Part shown: piece after piece, positions 17,262 through 26,427 of the stretch | How the letters are laid out: each line of letters starts with the position of its first letter | Position numbering within the stretch: position 1 is the first letter of the stretch | NCBI GenBank assembly: GCA_944390865.1 | Contig: CALXRC010000001.1 | Coordinates: 79,205 to 143,204 of the forward strand | DNA from: an uncultured Spirochaetales bacterium | GTDB lineage: Bacteria > Spirochaetota > Spirochaetia > Sphaerochaetales > Sphaerochaetaceae | DNA length: 64,000 bases | Direction of reading: 5' to 3' | Translations under genes and position numbers: made by a program | Notes under the pieces: generated by a model | Seen by the model: the letters and a program-made list of their open reading frames with translations, nothing else | What the model was told of the DNA's origin: nothing | The model's database searches: none

Positions 17262-19832
17262 TTACTGGCTGATCCTGAGATTTCCGCCTTCCATTGAAAG
17301 GTGAACAGGCTTCTCTGTGGTCAGCGAGCCTGATAGCATTGCCTTTGCCAGAGGGTTTTCGATCTCATTCTGTATGGCCCTTCTGACAGGACGGGCGCCA
17401 AAGGTCGGATCAAAGCCGACGCCTGCGATAAAATCAGTCACGCTCTGATCCCAGTCAAGGCTGTAGCCGCGGCCCTCAAGACGCTGTCTGAGCGTATCAA
17501 GCTGCAGCGTGACGATCTTTCCGATCTGCTCCTTTCCGAGAGGATTGAATACGATGATCTCGTCAATCCTGTTGATGAACTCTGGCTTGAATGCCGACTC
17601 AATGATCGAGAGGATTCTTGTCTTGTCCACCTGACCGCCGCCTGCCAGGATCTCCTGGCTTCCAAGGTTGCTTGTCATGATGATGATGGTGTTGGTGAAG
17701 TCAACCAGACGGCCCTGACCGTCAGTCAGCCTTCCGTCATCCAGAACCTGCAGCAGGACATTGAACACGTCAGGATGAGCCTTCTCTATCTCATCAAAGA
17801 GGATCACGGAATAAGGCCTTCTCCTGACAACCTCAGTCAGCTGTCCGCCCTGATCATAACCCACATATCCTGGAGGCGCACCGATAAGCCTGGAGACAGA
17901 ATGCTTCTCCATATACTCTGACATATCTATTCTTGTCAGGGCCTTCTCATCGTCAAAGAGGAAAGAAGCAAGCTTCTTGGCAAGCAGTGTCTTGCCGACT
18001 CCTGTAGGACCGGCAAAGAGGAAGCTTCCAAGGGGCCTGTGCTCATCTGAGATTCCGGTCTTGTTTCTCCTGATGGCATTGGCCACAGCGCTGATCGCCT
18101 CATCCTGTCCGATCACCTCCCCTGAAAGCGTTGTCTCAAGATTGAGGTATTTCTCCATCTCGCTTGACAGCATCTTGCTGACAGGGACGCCTGTCCAGGA
18201 AGAGACAATCCTTGCAATGTCATCTTCGCTGACTTCCTCTCTTAAAAGCCTGTGATCTCCTTTCTGGATCTCCTTCAGGGCATCCTCCTTGGCCTTGATT
18301 TCCTTCTGGCGCGACGGAATCAGCGAGTATTTGATCTCTGCAGCCCTGTTGAGATTGCCCTCTCTTTCGCAAAGCTGCTGCTCTGCAGAGAGCTTTTCAA
18401 TCTCAGCTTTCAGCTCCTTGACGCCATTGATGGCCTCCTTCTCGTTCGACCACTGCAGATGAAGGGCATCGTGCTTTCCGCGCAGGTCTGCAAGTTCCGC
18501 CTCAATCTTTTCAAGACGCTCCTTGCTGGCCTCATCATTCTCTCTGGAAAGAGCTGACTTCTCAACCTGAAGCTGGAGCATCTTCCTGTCGATCTTGTCA
18601 AGCTCCTCCGGCTGGCTCTCAATTTCCATCTTAAGCTGGCTGGCAGCCTCATCAACAAGATCAATTGCCTTATCCGGCAGATAGCGGTTCGTGATGTAAC
18701 GGTCAGAAAGCGTGGCCGCAGCAACCAGGGCCTCATCCTTGATCCTGACTCCATGATGGACCTCGTATCTCGGCTGAAGACCGCGGAGAATCGCTATTGT
18801 ATCCTCGACAGTAGGCTCTTTCGTATAGACAGGCTGGAAACGGCGCTCCAGTGCCTTATCGCTCTCAATATACTTCCTGTACTCGTCAAGCGTTGTGGCA
18901 CCGATGGCATGCAGCTCGCCTCTGGCAAGCGCCGGCTTGATCAGGTTCGACGCATCCGTGCTGCCTTCGGCGGCACCTGCACCGACAATTGTATGCAGTT
19001 CATCAATAAAGAGAATGACTTCTCCGTTGCTTCTGGCGACTTCGTTGATGACGCCCTTAAGACGCTCCTCAAACTCGCCTCTGAACTTGGCGCCTGCAAC
19101 CAGCGAGCCCATATCAAGGGAAAGCAGACGCTTTGACTTGAGCGACTCAGGGACATCGCCCTTGGCGATTCTCTGCGCCAGCCCTTCGACGATGGCTGTC
19201 TTTCCCACACCCGGCTCACCAATGAGAACAGGGTTGTTCTTGGTCTTTCTGGACAGGACCTGCATCACACGTCTTATCTCTTCATCACGTCCGATGACAG
19301 GATCCATCTTGCCCTCTCTGGCAAGTGCCGTGAGATCCTTGCAGTATTTCTTCAGCGTCTGATAGCTCTGCTCCGGATCCTGACTGGTGATCCTCTCAGA
19401 TCCCCTGACCTCCCTGATGGCCTTCATGAGGCCATCTTTCGTAATGCCCATGTGAATGAAGACTTCACGTTCCGGGCAGTCGACTTCCAGAACTGCCAGC
19501 AGGAAATGCTCTGCGGAAGTGTATTCGTCCTTCAGATCCATCCTGATCTTGTCAGCACGGTTGAAAGCGTCATATGCATGCTGGGACAGGCTCCTCTGCA
19601 CAGGGCCGTAAGCCTTTGGAAGAGAATCGATGATTCTCCTCAGCTCAGACTCAAAGGCAGATGATGAGACACCGATTTTATCAATCAGCGGCTTTGTCAT
19701 TCCCTCTTTCTGTTCAAGAAGAGCAAGGAGAATATGTGCAATCTCAAGCTGGCTGTGGCTGCACTCTCCCGCATAAGTGTTGGCAGTCTCCACTGCTTCC
19801 TGCAGTTTGACTGTAAATTTATTGAAATCCAT
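17262..19832 (-). CDS. clpB: ClpB disaggregase chaperone
   Basis: An 856-residue HSP100 protein of standard length. Order: N-terminal Clp_N repeats (1-145), AAA1 with Walker A GEPGVGKT near 205 and Walker B LFIDELHT, a coiled-coil middle domain (about 400-530, [20 protein letters not shown]) and AAA2 with GPTGVGKT near 605 and [13 protein letters not shown]. It resolubilises protein aggregates with DnaK. The middle domain distinguishes it from ClpA/ClpC. No CIRCE-type heat-shock operator is seen in the 97 bases upstream. Confidence 0.97.
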   Translation of the reverse strand: MDFNKFTVKLQEAVETANTYAGECSHSQLEIAHILLALLEQKEGMTKPLIDKIGVSSSAFESELRRIIDSLPKAYGPVQRSLSQHAYDAFNRADKIRMDLKDEYTSAEHFLLAVLEVDCPEREVFIHMGITKDGLMKAIREVRGSERITSQDPEQSYQTLKKYCKDLTALAREGKMDPVIGRDEEIRRVMQVLSRKTKNNPVLIGEPGVGKTAIVEGLAQRIAKGDVPESLKSKRLLSLDMGSLVAGAKFRGEFEERLKGVINEVARSNGEVILFIDELHTIVGAGAAEGSTDASNLIKPALARGELHAIGATTLDEYRKYIESDKALERRFQPVYTKEPTVEDTIAILRGLQPRYEVHHGVRIKDEALVAAATLSDRYITNRYLPDKAIDLVDEAASQLKMEIESQPEELDKIDRKMLQLQVEKSALSRENDEASKERLEKIEAELADLRGKHDALHLQWSNEKEAINGVKELKAEIEKLSAEQQLCEREGNLNRAAEIKYSLIPSRQKEIKAKEDALKEIQKGDHRLLREEVSEDDIARIVSSWTGVPVSKMLSSEMEKYLNLETTLSGEVIGQDEAISAVANAIRRNKTGISDEHRPLGSFLFAGPTGVGKTLLAKKLASFLFDDEKALTRIDMSEYMEKHSVSRLIGAPPGYVGYDQGGQLTEVVRRRPYSVILFDEIEKAHPDVFNVLLQVLDDGRLTDGQGRLVDFTNTIIIMTSNLGSQEILAGGGQVDKTRILSIIESAFKPEFINRIDEIIVFNPLGKEQIGKIVTLQLDTLRQRLEGRGYSLDWDQSVTDFIAGVGFDPTFGARPVRRAIQNEIENPLAKAMLSGSLTTEKPVHLSMEGGNLRISQ

Positions 19833-19929
19833 TATAATGCCTCCGTTAAACGGACCGGCTGCTCACAAAATGAAAAATAATACCTGACTGGCTGAAACGG
19901 CAAGTGAAAATATGCTTTTTTCTGCAGAT

Positions 19930-20544
19930 TCAGTGCCGCTCTGAGCTGCTGAGGCGGTAAGCATTGAGGTAGGTGGCAACAAAGTCCTTTGACTCCTCTG
20001 CCGAGAAGCTGCCAAGAAAAGCGATCTGGAAACAGAAAGCCTCAAGCAGGGTGAATATGTGATTCGAGACCTTGTTCACATCACAGTCCCTGATCTGACC
20101 GCCCTTCACTCCCGCATTCAGCAGGCGCTTGAAAAGAATCGTCAGCTTAATCGTCCTTTTCATGATGACACGGGAAAAATCGACATGATCCCGCTTGCTC
20201 TGAAGCATGACATCCATAAGGGACTGCAGGGCTGCCTCATTCTCCACAGCCTCGTCAATGATGTTGTTGCAGATGTATTCGATGCGCTGGATGCAGTCAC
20301 CGTAGTTTTCATCCCAGGCAACGAGCGCATAAGTCTGGAACATGCGGCCGGTCACAAGCTTGACCGCATAGTAGAAGATTTCATCCTTGTCCTTGAAATA
20401 CTGATAGATCGTAGGACGGGACAGACCGCATTCTTCAGCGATGAGAGAAAGATTCGTATCCCTGTAGCCTTCTCTGGCAAAAACTGCAAGTGCAGTCCTG
20501 AGTATCTTCACTTTCCTCTCTTCATGGTCTATCTTCTTAGGCAT
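19930..20544 (-). CDS. TetR-family transcriptional regulator
   Basis: A 204-residue protein with an N-terminal TetR helix-turn-helix (ILRTALAVFAREGYRDTNLSLI, then CGLSRPTIYQYFKDKDEIFYYAV) and a helical ligand-binding C-terminal domain. Usually represses efflux or metabolic genes. Its own start is preceded by an inverted repeat that may be an autoregulatory operator. Flanked by clpB downstream and argF upstream on the same strand, neither an obvious target. Confidence 0.9.
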   Translation of the reverse strand: MPKKIDHEERKVKILRTALAVFAREGYRDTNLSLIAEECGLSRPTIYQYFKDKDEIFYYAVKLVTGRMFQTYALVAWDENYGDCIQRIEYICNNIIDEAVENEAALQSLMDVMLQSKRDHVDFSRVIMKRTIKLTILFKRLLNAGVKGGQIRDCDVNKVSNHIFTLLEAFCFQIAFLGSFSAEESKDFVATYLNAYRLSSSERH

Positions 20545-20565
20545 ATTGACAATAATACACTCAAA

Positions 20566-20579
20566 TGTCTAAAAAGACA
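20566..20579. promoter_or_regulatory. Candidate TetR operator
   Basis: Perfect inverted repeat TGTCT-AAAA-AGACA, 22 bases upstream of the TetR start. TGTCT/AGACA cores also occur in the repeats upstream of the RND operon (4923-4946), though with a different spacing. Confidence 0.4.
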
Positions 20580-20612
20580 AGAAGAGAGGAATGTGTAATT
20601 AAAAAAACGGGC

Positions 20613-21632
20613 TCAGCCCTCAAAGCGCAGCGATGGACACAGATGGGCTACCAGAACAGCCTTGATCGTGTGCATCCTGTTCTCTGCCTCATCAAAGACA
20701 ACACTTGCGCTGCTTCTGAAGACTTCGTCAGTGACCTCCATCTCCTTAAGGCCGAATTTCTCATAAACCATCTGTGCAGTGCTTGTGTTCAGATCATGGA
20801 ATGAAGGAAGGCAGTGTTCGAAAATGCATCCTGGGTTTCCTGTCGCTTCCATGACAGCACGCGTCACCTGATAGGGTTTCAGGAGGGCAATGCGCTCCGC
20901 CATCTTGTCTTCCTCACCCATTGAGCACCAGATGTCAGTATAGATGATGTCTGCTGACCTGACTGCCTCATTGATGTCTTGAGTTATAGTAATAGTGCTT
21001 CCGCTCTCAGCTGCATAAGCCCTGCAGCAGGCCACGAGACTCTCAGAGGGGAACAGTGAAGCCGGAGAGGCAACACCAAAGTCCATTCCGATTTTCGACG
21101 CACCGATGAACAGGGCGTTGGCAACATTGTTCCTGCCGTCACCCACATAACAGAGCTTCATCTTGTCCAGAGGCTTGCCGATGTGCTCTGAAGCTGTCAG
21201 GAAGTCGGCAAGCACCTGTGTCGGATGGTCATCATCCGTAAGGCCGTTGAAGACTGGAACTCCTGAGTACTTTGCAAGATCCTCCACGACTGAATGCTCA
21301 AAGCCCCTGTACTCTATTCCATCATAAAGACGGCCAAGGACCTTTGCCGTGTCCTCAAGCGACTCCTTCTTGCCCATCTGGCTGTTAGTCAGATAGGTAA
21401 CTCCGGCACCCTCATCAAAACATGCGACTTCAAATGAGCAGCGCGTGCGTGTTGATGTCTTGTCAAAGATCAGCACGATATTCTTTCCTGAAAGGAGACG
21501 TCCCATGACAGCAGGATCGCAGGGCTTTGACTGCTTCTTGTTCTTCAGCTCTCTTGCAAGACTGATCAGATAAAGAATCTCATCCTTTGTGTAATCTTTC
21601 AGTGTCAGAAAACTTCTTCCTTTAAAATTCAT
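20613..21632 (-). CDS. argF: Ornithine carbamoyltransferase
   Basis: A 339-residue OTCase, the anabolic size class. The carbamoyl-phosphate motif STRTRCSFEVA is near residue 57, the second contact HPTQVLAD near 140 and the ornithine-loop HCLPSFHD near 275. It converts ornithine and carbamoyl phosphate to citrulline in arginine synthesis, or works in reverse in the deiminase pathway. No other arg or arc genes are adjacent, so which direction dominates is not visible. The gene reads toward tetR. Confidence 0.93.
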   Translation of the reverse strand: MNFKGRSFLTLKDYTKDEILYLISLARELKNKKQSKPCDPAVMGRLLSGKNIVLIFDKTSTRTRCSFEVACFDEGAGVTYLTNSQMGKKESLEDTAKVLGRLYDGIEYRGFEHSVVEDLAKYSGVPVFNGLTDDDHPTQVLADFLTASEHIGKPLDKMKLCYVGDGRNNVANALFIGASKIGMDFGVASPASLFPSESLVACCRAYAAESGSTITITQDINEAVRSADIIYTDIWCSMGEEDKMAERIALLKPYQVTRAVMEATGNPGCIFEHCLPSFHDLNTSTAQMVYEKFGLKEMEVTDEVFRSSASVVFDEAENRMHTIKAVLVAHLCPSLRFEG

Positions 21633-21664
21633 AAGCTATCTCCTTTCATATATAGGACTTAAAT

Positions 21665-22900
21665 TTATTCTAACCTGTTTTCGGCGCCTGTTTCAACAAG
21701 AGAGTCATCCGCCTGGGCCGGCAGTTCTATCGCCTCAAGCTTTCCTCTGATCCTCGCTGTGCGCGTAGAGACGTCCTCAAGCTTGCTGGCGGCAGAGCCA
21801 AGACTCTTTCCTGCCGCTTCCACAGAGGAGGCAAAGAGCGTGAACTGCTTCTTCATCTGGCTGAACAGCTTCCATACCTCATGACTGCGCTTTTCAACGG
21901 CAAGCGTTCTGAAACCCATCTGGAGACTGTTCACCAGGGATGCAAGCGTTGTAGGTCCTGCCACCGTTACCCTGTAGCGGGTCTGCAGTTCCTGGGCAAA
22001 GCCTGAAATTGAGAGTATCTCAGCGTAAATGCTCTCGGAAGGAAGAAAGAGAATGGCGAAGTCCGTAGTGCGCGGAGGTGCAATGTACTTCTCGTGAATG
22101 TCGCGCGCCTCTGCCAGCACACGGTTCTTCATCGCCAGCTGGTAATACTTGATCTTCTCGATGTTTCCTTCTTCCTGCGCCCTGATGTAGTTCTCATAGT
22201 CTTCACGCGGGAACTTGGAATCGATAGGAAGATAGACATTGTCCTCCTCACTCTTTCCAGGCAGCCTGATTGCGAACTCGACAGCTTCCTGGCTTCTCAG
22301 CTTAGGGCGGAAGTTCTTCACGTACTGTTCAGGAGCGAGAATGTCATCGAGGATGCTCTGCACCTGTATCTCGCCCCAGACTCCGCGGCTTTTCACATTG
22401 GAGAAGATGCGCGACAAATCTCCGACATCCTTTGCCAGATTCTGCATCTCTCCAAGTCCCTTGTATACAGACTCAAGCTGCTTCTGAACCTGCTCAAAGG
22501 ACTGTGTGAGTCTTGTCTCGAGCGTATCCTTAAGCTGCTCATCGACAGTCTTTCTCATCCTGTCGATCTGCTCATTGTTCTCTTTTCTCAGCGCCTGCAT
22601 GTTCCGCTCAAGCGTTTCAGTAAGCCTGTCAGATCTCTGCATCACGCTGTCAAGCTGTCTGTAATTGTCGCCTCTGATCTTTTCCAGGGCAGCCAGCTGG
22701 GCCTCCCTGAACTGATTGTTCTTCATCTCCATGGCATCAAAGCGGGACTCTATATAAGAGCGCATCTCGCTGTCGGAAATGCGCAGGGCCTCATTCACGC
22801 CTCTGTCGCTCTTCCTGCCCGAAGAGAGCACAAACTGGACAATCAGTCCGGCTGACGAAATAAGGACAAGGACAATCAGGAGAACAGATTCAATAGTCAT
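21665..22900 (-). CDS. rmuC: RmuC-family protein
   Basis: A 411-residue protein with an N-terminal membrane segment (SVLLIVLVLISSAGLIVQFVL), a long coiled coil (about 40-150) and the RmuC nuclease-like domain (GVWGEIQVQSILDDIL, then YLPIDSKFPREDYENY, IAPPRTTDFAILFLPSESIYAE). RmuC limits inversion and other rearrangements at short repeats; its exact enzymology is unsettled. It lies just upstream of argF on the same strand. Confidence 0.92.
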   Translation of the reverse strand: MTIESVLLIVLVLISSAGLIVQFVLSSGRKSDRGVNEALRISDSEMRSYIESRFDAMEMKNNQFREAQLAALEKIRGDNYRQLDSVMQRSDRLTETLERNMQALRKENNEQIDRMRKTVDEQLKDTLETRLTQSFEQVQKQLESVYKGLGEMQNLAKDVGDLSRIFSNVKSRGVWGEIQVQSILDDILAPEQYVKNFRPKLRSQEAVEFAIRLPGKSEEDNVYLPIDSKFPREDYENYIRAQEEGNIEKIKYYQLAMKNRVLAEARDIHEKYIAPPRTTDFAILFLPSESIYAEILSISGFAQELQTRYRVTVAGPTTLASLVNSLQMGFRTLAVEKRSHEVWKLFSQMKKQFTLFASSVEAAGKSLGSAASKLEDVSTRTARIRGKLEAIELPAQADDSLVETGAENRLE

Positions 22901-22935
22901 GATGAAAAGATACCTGAAAGCAGATTTAACAACAA

Positions 22936-22958
22936 CAGCCCCTTTCCGGGGCTGCTGC
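22936..22958 (-). terminator. Terminator downstream of metQ
   Basis: Stem CAGCCCC/GGGGCTG (22936-22954) with a 5-base loop, in the 74-base gap between metQ and rmuC. On the exit side it is followed by TTGTTGTTAAA, a weak T tract. Confidence 0.6.
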
Positions 22959-22974
22959 CGGCTGATGCGTCAGC

Positions 22975-23781
22975 TCAGTCAACCAGAATGACTTCGCCGT
23001 TCGGATAGTTCTGTGCAACGTACTGGGCGACGACATCGCTCTTGAGAGCGCTGACAAGGGCCTGAATCTCAGGTCTGTTCTCATCGCCGTTCCTGACTGC
23101 GATCACGTTTACGTACGGGCTGTCTCCGCCTTCAACATAAAGGCCGTCGCGTGTTGCGATAAGTCCAGCAGGAATTGCATAGTTTCCATTGATGACTGCA
23201 GCATCAACATCCTCGATGACACGCGGAAGAGAGGCTGCCTCAATCTCACTGAACTGGAAATTGTGCGGATTGTCTGTGATGTCAGAAGGAACAGCCTCAA
23301 TTCCAGCCTCATCGCTGACAGTGATCAGGCCTGCGGATTCGAGGAGAAGAAGCGCTCTTCCTTCATTGGTCGGATCGTTGGGAATTGCGATCACTGCACC
23401 ATCCGGGATCTCTTCAGCTGATGCGTATTTTGTTGAATAGAGAGCCATCGGCTCAATGTGAATGCCGCCTGCTGAGACAAGATCATAGCCGTGCTCTGTA
23501 TTGAATGACTCAAGATACGGAAGGTGCTGGAAATAGTTGGCATCAATCTCACCTGACTGAAGCGCCTCATTCGGCATCACGTAATCAGTGAACTCAACAA
23601 CTTCCAGTGAGATTCCCTGCTGTGCAAGAGTGTCAGCAACAAGATTGAGAAGCGTTCCATGCGGTTCTGGAGTGGCACCGACTCTCAGAACAGAACTATC
23701 TGCACTTTCGCTGGCACCAGAAGCGAAAACGAAACCGACAGAAACAATTGCAATAATCAAAACAGATAATAATTTCTTCAT
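22975..23781 (-). CDS. metQ: Methionine ABC transporter substrate-binding protein (NlpA family)
   Basis: A 268-residue protein with signal peptide MKKLLSVLIIAIVSVGFVFAS and the NlpA/MetQ pattern: LRVGATPEPHGTLL, DYVMPNEALQSGEIDANYFQHLPYLESF and IPNDPTNEGRALLLLE. It binds D/L-methionine outside the cytoplasmic membrane for the MetNI importer. No canonical lipobox Cys is seen (ASGASES instead), so anchoring is uncertain. It is not directly fused to metNI but is set apart by a terminator, its own promoter and a methionine-rich leader, so it can be tuned separately. Confidence 0.92.
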   Translation of the reverse strand: MKKLLSVLIIAIVSVGFVFASGASESADSSVLRVGATPEPHGTLLNLVADTLAQQGISLEVVEFTDYVMPNEALQSGEIDANYFQHLPYLESFNTEHGYDLVSAGGIHIEPMALYSTKYASAEEIPDGAVIAIPNDPTNEGRALLLLESAGLITVSDEAGIEAVPSDITDNPHNFQFSEIEAASLPRVIEDVDAAVINGNYAIPAGLIATRDGLYVEGGDSPYVNVIAVRNGDENRPEIQALVSALKSDVVAQYVAQNYPNGEVILVD

Positions 23782-23872
23782 TTAGGTAAACTCTCCCTTT
23801 TGTAATTCCTGATTTTTAGATTTAAAGTTTGGCTTGGTCTGCAAAAAAACTGATTGGTTGAAAATAAGAATA

Positions 23873-23941
23873 CTATGCCCTCACGGGCATCATCATTGAG
23901 GACATCATCATTGCATAACGTGAAGTGTAAAGCTTTGTCAT
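23873..23941 (-). CDS. Methionine-rich leader peptide upstream of metQ
   Basis: A 22-codon frame, ATG 23941 to TAG 23873, with a strong ribosome site (AAGGAGG, 9 bases upstream). Seven of 22 residues are Met: a leading MTKLYTSRYA is followed by MMM, SS, MMM and PVRA. The last AUG codon opens a hairpin AUGCCC-GUGA-GGGCAU, followed by a U-rich stretch. A 9-base segment over the ribosome site (GAGGACATC) is complementary to GATGTCCTC inside the Met codon cluster, giving an alternative fold. This is the layout of an amino-acid attenuator: ribosome stalling on Met codons when methionine is scarce would block the hairpin and allow metQ expression. Mechanism is inferred. Confidence 0.72.
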   Translation of the reverse strand: MTKLYTSRYAMMMSSMMMPVRA

Positions 23942-23973
23942 TGCGATGTCCTCCTTTTTATCAAGATAGCTAG

Positions 23974-24002
23974 AGAATACAGGAAAGATAAAAGCGTTTC
24001 AA
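23974..24002 (-). promoter_or_regulatory. Promoter of the leader-metQ transcript
   Basis: On the minus strand TTGAAA (24002-23997), 17 bases, then TATTCT (23979-23974), close to a housekeeping consensus. Transcription would begin near 23967, leaving about 26 untranslated bases before the leader ATG. Confidence 0.65.
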
Positions 24003-24090
24003 TACTTTTTATGCAAAATTTTAGATTTTTATTCAAAAATTATGAATATTGATTTATGCCAGAAAGAAATAATTCGGCAGAAAAAATTAA

Positions 24091-24122
24091 AAAACAGGGC
24101 CTTTCCGGAAAGAAAAGCCCTG
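24091..24122 (-). terminator. Strong terminator downstream of metI
   Basis: Stem CAGGGC/GCCCTG (24095-24122) around CCTTTC-CGG-AAAG, followed on the minus strand by a run of six T. It separates metNI from the metQ unit. Confidence 0.9.
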
Positions 24123-24127
24123 CTTTG

Positions 24128-24802
24128 TCAGCGTCTTGACATCATGCGCTTCACGATTCTGTCACCTGCAACCTGAATGATCTCGACCATTATCAGGATG
24201 ACAATGACAGCAGCAACAAGATAACTTGGCCTGAAGCGCTGGTAGCCGTAGCGTATGGCCAGGTCTCCCAGTCCGCCGCCGCCTATTGTGCCGGCCATTG
24301 CAGAGTAGCCGATCAGGTTGATTATCGTCAGCGTCAGGCCGCTCATGAGTGCAGGCATGGCTTCAGGTATCAGAACCTTGTATACAAGCTGCCAGTTTGT
24401 GGATCCCATGGCTTTTGCAGCCTGGATCACACCTGGATCCACTTCCTTCAGCGCGCTTTCGATGATTCTGGCAACAAAGGGTGCCGCAGCTATGGAAAGA
24501 GGGACAATTGCAGCCTTCGTTCCGATGCTTGAACCGACTATGATGCGTGAAAGAGGAATCAGCACGATGAGAAGTATGATGAAAGGAAAGCTTCTGAGGA
24601 CATTGACGATCCTCGAGAGCACGCTGTTGAAGACAGGAGAGGGAATAATGCCTCCGTCTTCCTCTTTTCCCGTTATGTGAAGAAGGACACCGATGGGGAG
24701 TCCCAGGAGCAGGGAGAAAACTGTGGAGAAGAAGACCATGACAAGAGTCTCCCCCGTCGCCTCCATTACCTGATTGATCATCTGCATATCCACTTTAGAC
24801 AT
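24128..24802 (-). CDS. metI: Methionine ABC transporter permease
   Basis: A 224-residue, five-helix permease. The EAA-type loop in the last third (ALKEVDPGVIQAAKAMGSTNWQ) couples to the MetN ATPase, and LRSFPFIILLIVLIPLSR is typical of MetI. Start overlaps the metN stop by 8 bases, so the two are translationally coupled. A strong terminator follows directly. Confidence 0.93.
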   Translation of the reverse strand: MSKVDMQMINQVMEATGETLVMVFFSTVFSLLLGLPIGVLLHITGKEEDGGIIPSPVFNSVLSRIVNVLRSFPFIILLIVLIPLSRIIVGSSIGTKAAIVPLSIAAAPFVARIIESALKEVDPGVIQAAKAMGSTNWQLVYKVLIPEAMPALMSGLTLTIINLIGYSAMAGTIGGGGLGDLAIRYGYQRFRPSYLVAAVIVILIMVEIIQVAGDRIVKRMMSRR

Positions 24803-25787
24803 CCCCCTCTATGATTACACCGTATTTCTTCAGCAGCTGGACAGCAAGCCTGACATGCTCCTCATCCGGCCCGATATCAAGGACCATGACGCCAAGCTCC
24901 TCATCGCCTACGTGCTGCACGCCTGCGGCACGGATGTTGAAGGTGGCCCCTGTCTCGATTGCGACATTGCTTATGATAGGCTCGTCAGTGCTTCCGCCTC
25001 TGAAGCGCAGCGTGAAGCGGCCGGCCTCAGTCGACCAGCGGACGATCGAATCCTTGACGTTGGTGAGGTTGGAAAGGAAGTCCTTTGTCACTTCGCTTCT
25101 GGGATTGGCAAAGATGTCAGCGACAAGTCCTTCTTCAACAATGCGTCCTGATTCCAGAACTGCGACACGCTCGCATGCATCACGGACAACTTCCATCTGA
25201 TGCGTGATCATTACGACTGTCAGATTCATCTTGGCCTGAAGCTCCTTGATCAGGGCCAGAATTGATCTTGTTGTCTGAGGATCAAGAGCGCTTGTCGCCT
25301 CATCGCAGAAAAGGATGTCAGGCTGGCAGGCTAGCGCACGCGCAATTGCCACGCGCTGCTTCTGTCCGCCGGAGAGAGTCGAGATAGGAGCATCTCCCCT
25401 GCCTTCCAGACCGACAAGGGACAGAAGTTCATTGACTCTGTTTTTTATATACGCCTTGTCCATTGCGCAGATTTCCATCGGATAGGCAATGTTGCCTGCA
25501 GCATTGCGGGATGAGAAAAGGTTGAAGTTCTGGAATATCATTCCAATATGCCTGCGCTTTTCAATCAGGGCTCCGCCTGTCAGGTTGTCAACCCTTTCAT
25601 TGTCATACCATACTTCGCCTGCATCCGGCTTTTCCAGCATGCTGACAAGACGGACCAGAGTGCTCTTTCCGGCACCTGATTTTCCTATGATGCCGTAAAT
25701 TGTGTTTGAGGGAATTTCCAGACTGACATCCTGCACTGCATGCAGAGAGCCGTAATCCCTCTTCAGGTTTACCAGTTTTATGTGCAT
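24795..25787 (-). CDS. metN: Methionine ABC transporter ATP-binding protein
   Basis: A 330-residue ATPase: Walker A GKSGAGKST near residue 36, signature LSGGQKQR near 140, Walker B ILFCDEATSALD near 160. The C-terminal 80 residues form the NIL domain (FRGGSTDEPIISNVAIETGATFNI) that senses intracellular methionine and inhibits uptake. So the importer appears controlled twice: by protein trans-inhibition here and, for metQ, by the leader described upstream of that gene. No SAM riboswitch is recognised in the 190 bases upstream. Confidence 0.95.
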   Translation of the reverse strand: MHIKLVNLKRDYGSLHAVQDVSLEIPSNTIYGIIGKSGAGKSTLVRLVSMLEKPDAGEVWYDNERVDNLTGGALIEKRRHIGMIFQNFNLFSSRNAAGNIAYPMEICAMDKAYIKNRVNELLSLVGLEGRGDAPISTLSGGQKQRVAIARALACQPDILFCDEATSALDPQTTRSILALIKELQAKMNLTVVMITHQMEVVRDACERVAVLESGRIVEEGLVADIFANPRSEVTKDFLSNLTNVKDSIVRWSTEAGRFTLRFRGGSTDEPIISNVAIETGATFNIRAAGVQHVGDEELGVMVLDIGPDEEHVRLAVQLLKKYGVIIEGDV

Positions 25788-25947
25788 TGCCTTATCATTC
25801 CTGAATATGTGAATGCATTCCTTAATATCAGAAAATGAATAAAGTTACAATTATTCAGGGCTCAGGAAAGCCTGCAGGGCTGTTTTTTATCTCATCAATG
25901 ACATTAGGACAAGCCTGACTGGTTTTCTGTCGGCACCTTTTAATAAT

Positions 25948-25972
25948 GGCGTACGGTCTGTGCCGTACCGCC
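25948..25972 (-). terminator. Terminator downstream of the phosphatase gene
   Basis: Stem GGCGTACGG (25948-25956) and CCGTACCGCC (25963-25972), followed on the minus strand by an A/T-rich tract ending in ATTATTAAAA. It closes the split MATE-phosphatase unit. The rest of 25788-25947 holds the metN upstream region with no gene seen. Confidence 0.7.
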
Positions 25973-25980
25973 GCAGGCTG

Positions 25981-26427
25981 TCAGCCTTCCAGCCAGTCAA
26001 GCAGGGCTGAGCAGCCGCAGACAATATCATCAAAACAGGTCTCAAAGTCATCCGTGTACCAGGGATCCGCGACATCTCTTGACTCGCCTGCAAAGGAAAG
26101 CAGGAGATGTGTCTTGTCATTTGACGGAAGGAGCCTTGAAAGATACCTCAGGTTGGAAGAATCCATTGCAATGATCAGGTCCGCATCATAGTAATCATCT
26201 TCCGTGATTCTCCGCGCAGTCTTTCCCCTGCAGGAAATGCCATGTTCCGCAAGAACTGCCCGGGCTGGAGGATAGACAGGATTGCCGATTTCCTCACAGC
26301 TCACAGCGGCAGAGGAAACTTCGTACTTTCCTTCAAGTCCCCTGTCCTTCAGCATGGCCCTGAATATGAATTCAGCCATTGGAGAGCGGCATATGTTGCC
26401 ATGACAGACAAAGATTACTTTCTTCAT
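25981..26427 (-). CDS. Low-molecular-weight protein-tyrosine phosphatase
   Basis: A 148-residue phosphatase with the active-site loop VCHGNICRSPMAE (CX5R, nucleophile Cys9, Arg15) at the start and the general-acid motif DPWYTDDF near residue 118, both of which define the LMW-PTP family. It dephosphorylates tyrosine residues, often in capsule or stress control. Start overlaps the stop of the MATE C-terminal fragment by 4 bases, so before the prophage arrived it was the last gene of a GntR-MATE-phosphatase operon. Confidence 0.93.
   Translation of the reverse strand: MKKVIFVCHGNICRSPMAEFIFRAMLKDRGLEGKYEVSSAAVSCEEIGNPVYPPARAVLAEHGISCRGKTARRITEDDYYDADLIIAMDSSNLRYLSRLLPSNDKTHLLLSFAGESRDVADPWYTDDFETCFDDIVCGCSALLDWLEG

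Noticed and set aside
19833..19929. CIRCE heat-shock operator before clpB
   Set aside because: TTAGCACTC/GAGTGCTAA is absent in this gap.
25788..25947. SAM riboswitch or T-box upstream of metN
   Set aside because: No recognisable core helices or T-box sequence; only short imperfect stems seen. A covariance search would be decisive.
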